Below, piece by piece: positions 6,401 through 11,592 of a stretch of DNA of 11,592 nt. Origin of the DNA: Acidobacteriota bacterium (lineage in GTDB: Bacteria; Acidobacteriota; Thermoanaerobaculia; Multivoradales; JAHZIX01). Location: contig JAGQSE010000631.1 in NCBI GenBank assembly GCA_020439725.1, positions 1-11,592 of the forward strand, read 5' to 3'. The stretch's first letter is position 1; every line of letters starts with the position of its first letter. The notes below the pieces were generated by a model. That model saw nothing but the letters and a program-made list of their open reading frames with translations. It made no database searches and was not told the DNA's origin. A program made the translations under genes and the position numbers.

Positions 6401-9379
6401 ATGAGGCACTTCATCCGACGCTTCCCCCGTTCGCTCTCGCTGTTGCTGCTCACCGCGGTCCTCGGACCCGCCGGTTCCGCCCTCGCCCAAGGCCCACCGT
6501 GCAAGCCCTGCGCGGGAATTCTCGTCGACGATCCCCGGGGCCCGGTGACCGGTCTCGAGACCGAGCCGCGTCTGGCCGACGAGGAACGTTTGTACGTCGC
6601 CTGGCCGGTCGCCCTCGACGAGGTCGACGACGTCGCCGCAGAGGCCTCGGCGCTCCGCGAAGCCGGAGCCCGCCCCTGGTTGCGGCTCATCTTCCGCACG
6701 CCACGGCCGGTGACCGAGAACGCCGCGCGGTTGGGCCAGGAGCTCGAACGCGCGGCCGAGGTGGCGCGGGCGGCTGGAACGGGCAGTCATTTCCAGATCC
6801 TCTGGCAGCCCGACAACGACGCCGGTGGTGCCGACGCGACGGCGGCCACCGCCGACTACGCCTTCCTCCTGAAGCGTGCCTCGGTCGCCGTGGCCGGTGC
6901 CGCGGACGATTCGATCGTCGTCACGGCAGCCCTCGCCGCCGACCCGGAGGCCCTCTCGGCTCTCTACGCCGAGGACGTGGCGGCCTACGTCCAGGGCGTC
7001 GCCCTGGCACCGGCGCCCAAGGCCGACCTCGACGCCGCCCTGGCGCGGCTGGCGGAGCTCGACCCAGGCAAACCCGTGGTGCTCGACGCCGCGCCCTGGC
7101 CCCAGGATCCCCGACTGACCCTGTCCGAAGCCGCCCGCTGGGCCGCCCAAGGTTTCTCGCTCAGCTTCTTCAAGGCTCCCAGCGCCCTCACCGCCGCCGA
7201 CCTCGCCCCCCTCAAGGTGCTGGCCCGCGAGTTCCAGGGCGACCTCTCCCTCGATCCCTACTCGAAACCCGAAGGCGGTGAGGAGGCCTGGAGCTTCGTG
7301 CGAGGCGAGGACCTCCAGCTGCGCGTCGTCGTGCGGGCGCCCCAGGACTCCGGCGAGCTCGACCTCTCGTTCCCCGATTCGCAGCTCACCCGACCCTCGA
7401 AGGTGGACCCGGAAACCGGCGAGACCTACGACATCTTCGGTCAGCAGCGCTCCGCCGACGCCTTCAAGCTGCGCGTGGACGACCCCGGTCCGGTGGCCCT
7501 GCTACGGGTCGAGCGCATGTCCGCAGAAGAGATCGAGGGGCTCGAAGGCCTCGAGGAGAAGGTCACCGTCGCCGGTGAGCGGCAGATCCCCGTCGAGGAG
7601 ATCCTGCGCCGCCTGCAGGCCTTCCAGGACGCCCAAGACCGGCGCCTCGACCACTACCAGGCGATCAACACGATGCACCTGCGCTTCGCTTCGGGGGCCG
7701 GGGTCCAGAACTTCGAGGCCAGCCTCGAAGGGCCCTTCTTCTTCGCGCGCGGCAAGGGCTTCGACTGGGCGTGGCAGACGCTCTACTTCAACGGTGTGCG
7801 CTGGCGCGGCAAGGAGCTACCCGAGTTCCCGCTGCTCCAGCCCGAGAAGGCGGCGGCGCTGCCCCTCGAGATCAACTTCAGCAAGGAGTACAGCTACCGA
7901 CTCCGCGGCTCCGACACCGTCGACGGCCGCGCGTGCTGGGTGGTCGACTTCAGCCCCGCCGGTGAGACCACCGGCGGCCGGACGCTCTACCAGGGCACGG
8001 TCTGGGTCGACAAGGAGCACTTCGGCCCGGTGCGGACCCGCGCGCTCCAGGTAGGTCTCGAAGGCGAGGTGCTGTCCAACGAGGAGACCTTCTACTTCAC
8101 GCCGGTGACCCCGGACACGGGCACCGCCTCCGACTGGACGCCGGAGAGCTTCTGGCTGCCGCTCCGCGTCGTCGGCCAACAGCTGGTCAGCGTCCTCAAC
8201 GCCTCGATCCTCATCGAGAAGGAGACCGTGCTGACCGCCCTCGAGCTCAACGGCCCCGAGTTCGAAAGCCGCCGCGAGGCGGTGCTGGCCTCCGACAGTA
8301 CGATGGTGCGCGACACCGACAAGGGCCTGCGCTACCTGGTCAAGGACGAGGCCGGCGAGCGCCAGGTGCAGGAAGGCTTCGATCCCAGCCGGCGCTTCGT
8401 CGCCGCCGGCGTGTTGTGGGACGAGTCCTTCGACTACCCCTTGCCCTTGGGAGGCATCGACTTCTTCTCCTTCGACTACCGTGGCACCGGCAAGCAGGTC
8501 AACCTGCTCTTCGCCGGCGCTCTGTTGGTGGGCAACATCGCCGATCCGGACGTCTTCGGCAGCAAGTGGGACGCCGGAGCCAACGTCTTCGCCCTGGCGG
8601 TGGCCGGAAGCGACACGCCCTACCAGGACGGTGAGGAGGTCCTTCCCGAGAAGATCGAGAGCCGGCCCGCCAACGTCTCGCTCTTCCTCGGGCACCCGTT
8701 GGGCAGCTTTGGCAAGCTCGACCTGACCTACACGCTCGGCTACGTCGATTACGGCACCAGCGACGACACCGCCGACGACTTCGTGGTGCCCAAGGACCAG
8801 TTCACCCACACCTTCCGCCTCGAGACCAGCTTCACGCGGAACGGCTACCGTCTGGTGGCCGGTGCCGAGGAGACCATGCGCTCCGACTGGCAACCCTGGG
8901 GACGCCCCGGCAGCGCCACCCTCGACGCGTTCGACCCGGACACCGAGCAATTCACCTTGTGGAACTTCGGTGCCGCCAAGAGCTGGTGGCTGCCCAAGTT
9001 CCAGAAGGTCGGCCTCGAGGTCGAGTACCGCGACGGCCGCAACCTGGACCGCTTCAGCAAGTACCAGTTCGGATACTTCAGCTCGATCCGTGTCCACGGC
9101 TACCAGAGCGACAAGGTGCGGGCGAGCTCGGCCTATGCCACCCATTTGACCTACGGCTTCGAGTTCGGCGAGCAGTTCCGCCTCGAGCTGGTCGGCGATG
9201 CCGCCTGGGCGACCGACGACGAGACGGGACTCGACAACGAGTTCCTCGGAGGCGTCGGCATCACGGGCAACTTCATCGGACCGTGGAACACCCTCGTCAA
9301 CCTCGACCTCGGCGTCGCCGTGGCGGGTCCCGACGATGGCGTCTCGGTCTTCGTCACCTTCCTCAAGCTCCTCAAATGA
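6401..9379 (+). CDS. Large exported protein: barrel-like N-terminal region, LolA-like middle, C-terminal outer-membrane beta-barrel
   Basis: A 992-residue protein I can place only by parts. Residues 1-29 are a signal peptide (RR-rich start, LSLLLLTAVLG core, SALAQ cleavage). Residues about 35-290 alternate strand and helix segments (LYVAWPVALDEV; PWLRLIFRTPRP; FQILWQPDNDAGG; DSIVVTAALAADP; KPVVLDAAPWPQD), in the style of a TIM-barrel glycosidase-like domain, but no catalytic acid pair can be assigned. Residues about 387-565 resemble LolA/outer-membrane-lipoprotein-sorting folds (YRLRGSDTVDGRACWVVDF; YQGTVWVDKEHFGPVRTRAL; LSNEETFYFTPV). From about residue 677 to the end, amphipathic strands with aromatic girdles (GGIDFFSFDYRGTGKQVNLL; FSSIRVHGYQSDKVRASSAY) indicate an outer-membrane barrel, ending VSVFVTFLKLLK rather than in the usual terminal aromatic. 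A transport, anchoring or surface-modification role is possible but not shown. The gene is divergent from the DUF4388 gene and is followed 39 bases later by the Smr gene. Confidence 0.8.
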   Translation: MRHFIRRFPRSLSLLLLTAVLGPAGSALAQGPPCKPCAGILVDDPRGPVTGLETEPRLADEERLYVAWPVALDEVDDVAAEASALREAGARPWLRLIFRTPRPVTENAARLGQELERAAEVARAAGTGSHFQILWQPDNDAGGADATAATADYAFLLKRASVAVAGAADDSIVVTAALAADPEALSALYAEDVAAYVQGVALAPAPKADLDAALARLAELDPGKPVVLDAAPWPQDPRLTLSEAARWAAQGFSLSFFKAPSALTAADLAPLKVLAREFQGDLSLDPYSKPEGGEEAWSFVRGEDLQLRVVVRAPQDSGELDLSFPDSQLTRPSKVDPETGETYDIFGQQRSADAFKLRVDDPGPVALLRVERMSAEEIEGLEGLEEKVTVAGERQIPVEEILRRLQAFQDAQDRRLDHYQAINTMHLRFASGAGVQNFEASLEGPFFFARGKGFDWAWQTLYFNGVRWRGKELPEFPLLQPEKAAALPLEINFSKEYSYRLRGSDTVDGRACWVVDFSPAGETTGGRTLYQGTVWVDKEHFGPVRTRALQVGLEGEVLSNEETFYFTPVTPDTGTASDWTPESFWLPLRVVGQQLVSVLNASILIEKETVLTALELNGPEFESRREAVLASDSTMVRDTDKGLRYLVKDEAGERQVQEGFDPSRRFVAAGVLWDESFDYPLPLGGIDFFSFDYRGTGKQVNLLFAGALLVGNIADPDVFGSKWDAGANVFALAVAGSDTPYQDGEEVLPEKIESRPANVSLFLGHPLGSFGKLDLTYTLGYVDYGTSDDTADDFVVPKDQFTHTFRLETSFTRNGYRLVAGAEETMRSDWQPWGRPGSATLDAFDPDTEQFTLWNFGAAKSWWLPKFQKVGLEVEYRDGRNLDRFSKYQFGYFSSIRVHGYQSDKVRASSAYATHLTYGFEFGEQFRLELVGDAAWATDDETGLDNEFLGGVGITGNFIGPWNTLVNLDLGVAVAGPDDGVSVFVTFLKLLK

Positions 9380-9418
9380 CGAGCTGAGGACGAGCCAAGG
9401 AAGGTCAGGCAGGATCCC

Positions 9419-9739
9419 GTGCGCCGCACCGGGCCCTTGGGGCCGGAGCCCCCGGAACCCGATCCCGGGGCGGCGCCGGAGATCGTCGAGCTGCCCATCG
9501 AGGACGTCCTCGATCTCCATAGCTTTCCGCCGCGCGAGGTCAAGTCCCTGGTGGTCGACTATCTCGACGCCGCCTACGATGCGGGCCTCCGGCACCTGCG
9601 GATCATCCATGGCCGCGGTGTCGGGGTGCAGCGGCAAACCGTGCGCACGCTCCTCGAGCGCGACCCGCGGGTCGTGGCCTATGGCGACGCACCGGCGGAA
9701 GCCGGCGGCTGGGGTGCCACCTGGGTCGATCTGGAGTGA
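9419..9739 (+). CDS. Small stand-alone Smr-domain protein
   Basis: A 106-residue cytoplasmic protein that is essentially one Smr domain (the MutS2 C-terminal type), a fold with DNA- or RNA-nicking activity in characterised members. Visible motifs: LDLHS at residues 31-35 (the family usually has LDLHG), IIHGRGVG at 62-69, and GGWGATWVDL at 96-105, the typical closing strand. The first 25 residues are proline-rich and likely disordered. The start is a GTG with AGGCAGG (9407-9413) 5 bases upstream; no in-frame ATG is available before the domain. It lies 39 bases after the outer-membrane protein gene and 6 bases before the deacetylase gene. Nuclease activity is inferred from the family; the conserved HGRG suggests it is intact. 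Confidence 0.88.
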   Translation: MRRTGPLGPEPPEPDPGAAPEIVELPIEDVLDLHSFPPREVKSLVVDYLDAAYDAGLRHLRIIHGRGVGVQRQTVRTLLERDPRVVAYGDAPAEAGGWGATWVDLE

Positions 9740-9745
9740 TCACCT

Positions 9746-11592
9746 GTGGCGCGGTTCAACCCCTTCCACGGTCTCGTCCGCACCACCCGGCGTCTCAGCC
9801 GCCGGCTCTGGCCGGTGGGCGCCCGCATCGTCTTCTCGGATCGCTACGCTCTCGGTCACTCGGCGGTGCCCCACGACCCGTTGCGCGCCGAGCACATCCT
9901 CACCTTCCTGGTGGCCGAGGGTCTCATCGACGGCGACGCGGTGCTCCGGCCACGGATGGCGTCGGTGCGCCGCCTGCGCCAGGTCCACACCGACGCCTAT
10001 CTCGACTCGCTCCGTGATCCCGACGCGCTGACCCGCGTCGCCGGCATCCGCTTCACCGAGGCCGAGCTCGACCGCTTCCTCGAAGTCCAACGACGGATGG
10101 TCGGCGGCACCGACCTGGCGGTGCGCGAGGCGCTGCTCCACCAACAGACCCTGCTCCACCTGGGCGGCGGACTGCACCACGCCCACGCCGATCGCGGCCA
10201 GGGCTTTTGCATCCTCAACGACGTCGCGGTGGCCATCGTCGGCCGCCGGCGGGAGGGTTTTCGCGGCAACGTTCTGGTGGTCGACCTCGACCTGCACCAC
10301 GGCGACGGCACCGAAGCCATCTTCGCCGCCGATCCGACGGTCCACACCTTCTCGATCCACAACCGCGCCTGGCAGGACATCGAAGCCGTCGCCAGCACCA
10401 ACGTCGCGCTCGGCTCGGGGGTCGACGACGACACTTACCTGCGCGCCCTCCGACACCACCTGCCACGCCTCCTCGAAAGCCACCGGCCGCAGCTGGTCAT
10501 CTACCTGGCCGGCGTCGACCCGGCCGCCGACGACCGCATCGGCGACTGGCGGATCACGCCCCAGGGGATGCTCGCCCGCGACCTCTTCGTCCAGCGCCAG
10601 GTGGCCCGAGCCCGCGGCCGGCCGCCCCTCGTCGTCTGCCTCGCCGGTGGCTACGGCACCCGCGCCTGGCAGTACAGCGCGCGCTTCTTCTCCACCGTCC
10701 TCAATCACGGCGTCGCTCTCGAGCCACCGTCGACGGACGCCATCACCCTCGAGCGCTACCGCCAGCTGTCGAAAGTCCTCGACCCGGACGAGCTCACCGG
10801 CATCCCGAGCTCCACCGATTGGCAGCTCACCGCCGAGGACATCTACGGCGCCCTGGGCGGCGGCCAGCCGCGGACGCGCTTCCTCGACTTCTATTCGAAG
10901 CACGGTCTCGAGCTGGTCCTCGAACGCTCCGGTCTCCTCGACCGGCTGCGCGCCCGCGGCTTCCACGACCTGGTCCTCGACGTCGACCTCGAGGACGAGA
11001 GCGGCGAGACCGTGCGCCTGTTCTCCGAACAGCACGGGCGTGAGCTCCTCGCCGAGCTGCGCGCCAACCGCGACCGGCGGCTGATCCCCGGCATGGAGCT
11101 GCTCCAGGTCGAGTGGCTGCTGCTGCAGAACCCCCGCGCCCACTTCGCCCCCGGCGAGGCTCCCCTCCCCGGCCAGGAGTACCCGGGCCTCGGCATGTTG
11201 CGCGACGTGGTAGCGCTCCTGGTGGTGGTTTGCGAGCGGCTACACCTCGACGGCATCTCCTTCGTGCCGTCCCACTACCACCTGGCGAGCACCTCGCACA
11301 AAGTCCTGCGCTTCCTCGATCCCCACCACGAGGTCACCTACGACGCGCTTCAGGAGGCCCTGGCGGGGTTGTCGGTGGCGGAAGCCAGCCACGCCGTCGA
11401 AGCCGGGCGCATCCGCGACACGCGTACCGGCGAGATCTTCCACTGGACGCCGATGGCCATGGTCCTCCCGGTGAGCCCGGCGCTCCAGGAGCGCCTCTAC
11501 GGCGAAGAGGCCGAGAAAGAGCTCGAACGCGCCCGCGCGGAGGCGCCGGTGTTCGAGCTGGTGGGTGGGGCAAGTCCCACCGCTCCACGACG
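9746..11592 (+). CDS. Histone deacetylase-family (class II) enzyme with C-terminal extension; 3' end outside the window
   Basis: An open frame of 615 codons running off the right edge. Residues about 30-330 are a zinc-dependent deacetylase of the arginase/deacetylase fold, which removes acetyl or larger acyl groups from amines such as acetyl-lysine, acetylpolyamines or acetoin-pathway proteins. The active site looks complete: GGGLHHAH with His144-His145, DLDLHHGDG with zinc ligands Asp182 and His184, AGVDP with Asp258, and AGGYG with Tyr303. Residues about 361-615 form a second region (RFLDFYSKHGLE; PGMELLQVEWLLLQNPR; PGLGMLRDVVALL; LDGISFVPSHYHLA; IFHWTPMAMVLPVS) that I do not recognise. No signal peptide, so cytoplasmic. 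The GTG start at 9746 lies 6 bases after the Smr stop; GGAG (9733-9736), inside the end of the Smr gene, is the ribosome site, so the two genes are probably translationally coupled. The substrate is not predictable from sequence alone. Confidence 0.9.
   Translation, partial: MARFNPFHGLVRTTRRLSRRLWPVGARIVFSDRYALGHSAVPHDPLRAEHILTFLVAEGLIDGDAVLRPRMASVRRLRQVHTDAYLDSLRDPDALTRVAGIRFTEAELDRFLEVQRRMVGGTDLAVREALLHQQTLLHLGGGLHHAHADRGQGFCILNDVAVAIVGRRREGFRGNVLVVDLDLHHGDGTEAIFAADPTVHTFSIHNRAWQDIEAVASTNVALGSGVDDDTYLRALRHHLPRLLESHRPQLVIYLAGVDPAADDRIGDWRITPQGMLARDLFVQRQVARARGRPPLVVCLAGGYGTRAWQYSARFFSTVLNHGVALEPPSTDAITLERYRQLSKVLDPDELTGIPSSTDWQLTAEDIYGALGGGQPRTRFLDFYSKHGLELVLERSGLLDRLRARGFHDLVLDVDLEDESGETVRLFSEQHGRELLAELRANRDRRLIPGMELLQVEWLLLQNPRAHFAPGEAPLPGQEYPGLGMLRDVVALLVVVCERLHLDGISFVPSHYHLASTSHKVLRFLDPHHEVTYDALQEALAGLSVAEASHAVEAGRIRDTRTGEIFHWTPMAMVLPVSPALQERLYGEEAEKELERARAEAPVFELVGGASPTAPR

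Noticed and set aside
7817..9637. 606-codon open frame on the minus strand
   Set aside because: It mirrors the outer-membrane protein gene. Its translation is a low-complexity mix rich in E, G, V, A and D with no domain motif, as expected from the antisense of a GC-rich gene.
9740..11143. 467-codon open frame on the minus strand
   Set aside because: Antisense of the deacetylase gene, whose plus-strand frame carries all catalytic motifs; the minus-strand translation shows no family pattern.

Overview
The window is GC-rich and densely coding, with short gaps between genes and strong G/C preference at third codon positions. It comes from a Gram-negative bacterium: there is a predicted outer-membrane beta-barrel protein and there are several Sec signal peptides. 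The mix of a DUF4388/PATAN protein, a secreted protein built of carboxypeptidase-regulatory-like repeats, a large unclassified outer-membrane protein and a bacterial histone-deacetylase-family enzyme suggests an Acidobacteriota-like (for example Thermoanaerobaculia) or Myxococcota-like genome. That placement is inference only. No rRNA, tRNA, CRISPR array, insertion sequence or phage gene was seen, and no gap between genes exceeds about 125 bases.

Layout. (1) Bases 1-360 are the 3' end of recA. (2) Bases 425-2356 encode an NhaC-family Na+/H+ antiporter with an unusual signal peptide and beta-rich periplasmic domain in front of the membrane part. (3) Bases 2357-2477 hold a small hairpin and a sigma70-type promoter lying between the arms of a 13-base inverted repeat. 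(4) Bases 2478-5234 are a two-gene unit: a 118-residue secreted cysteine-rich protein and a 796-residue secreted protein with about six carboxypeptidase-regulatory-like repeats. (5) Bases 5251-6333, minus strand, encode a DUF4388 (PATAN) protein that converges on the previous unit. (6) Bases 6334-6400 are a 67-base divergent control region with two near-consensus promoters whose -35 boxes overlap. Each -10 box lies 8 bases from its start codon, so both transcripts should be leaderless. (7) Bases 6401-9379 encode a 992-residue exported protein with an N-terminal barrel-like region, a LolA-like middle region and a C-terminal outer-membrane barrel. (8) Bases 9419 to the window end hold a small Smr-domain protein and, 6 bases later, a class II histone deacetylase-family enzyme with all catalytic motifs and a C-terminal extension I do not recognise. 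That gene runs off the right edge.

How the parts may fit together. The cell-envelope theme is strong: antiporter, two secreted proteins and one outer-membrane protein. The DUF4388 gene and the outer-membrane protein gene share one compact control element and may be expressed in opposition or in balance. The Smr and deacetylase genes are probably translationally coupled. The best candidates for undescribed biology are the divergent leaderless promoter pair, the three-part outer-membrane protein, the deacetylase fusion, and the cysteine-rich/repeat-protein pair with its inverted-repeat-flanked promoter.
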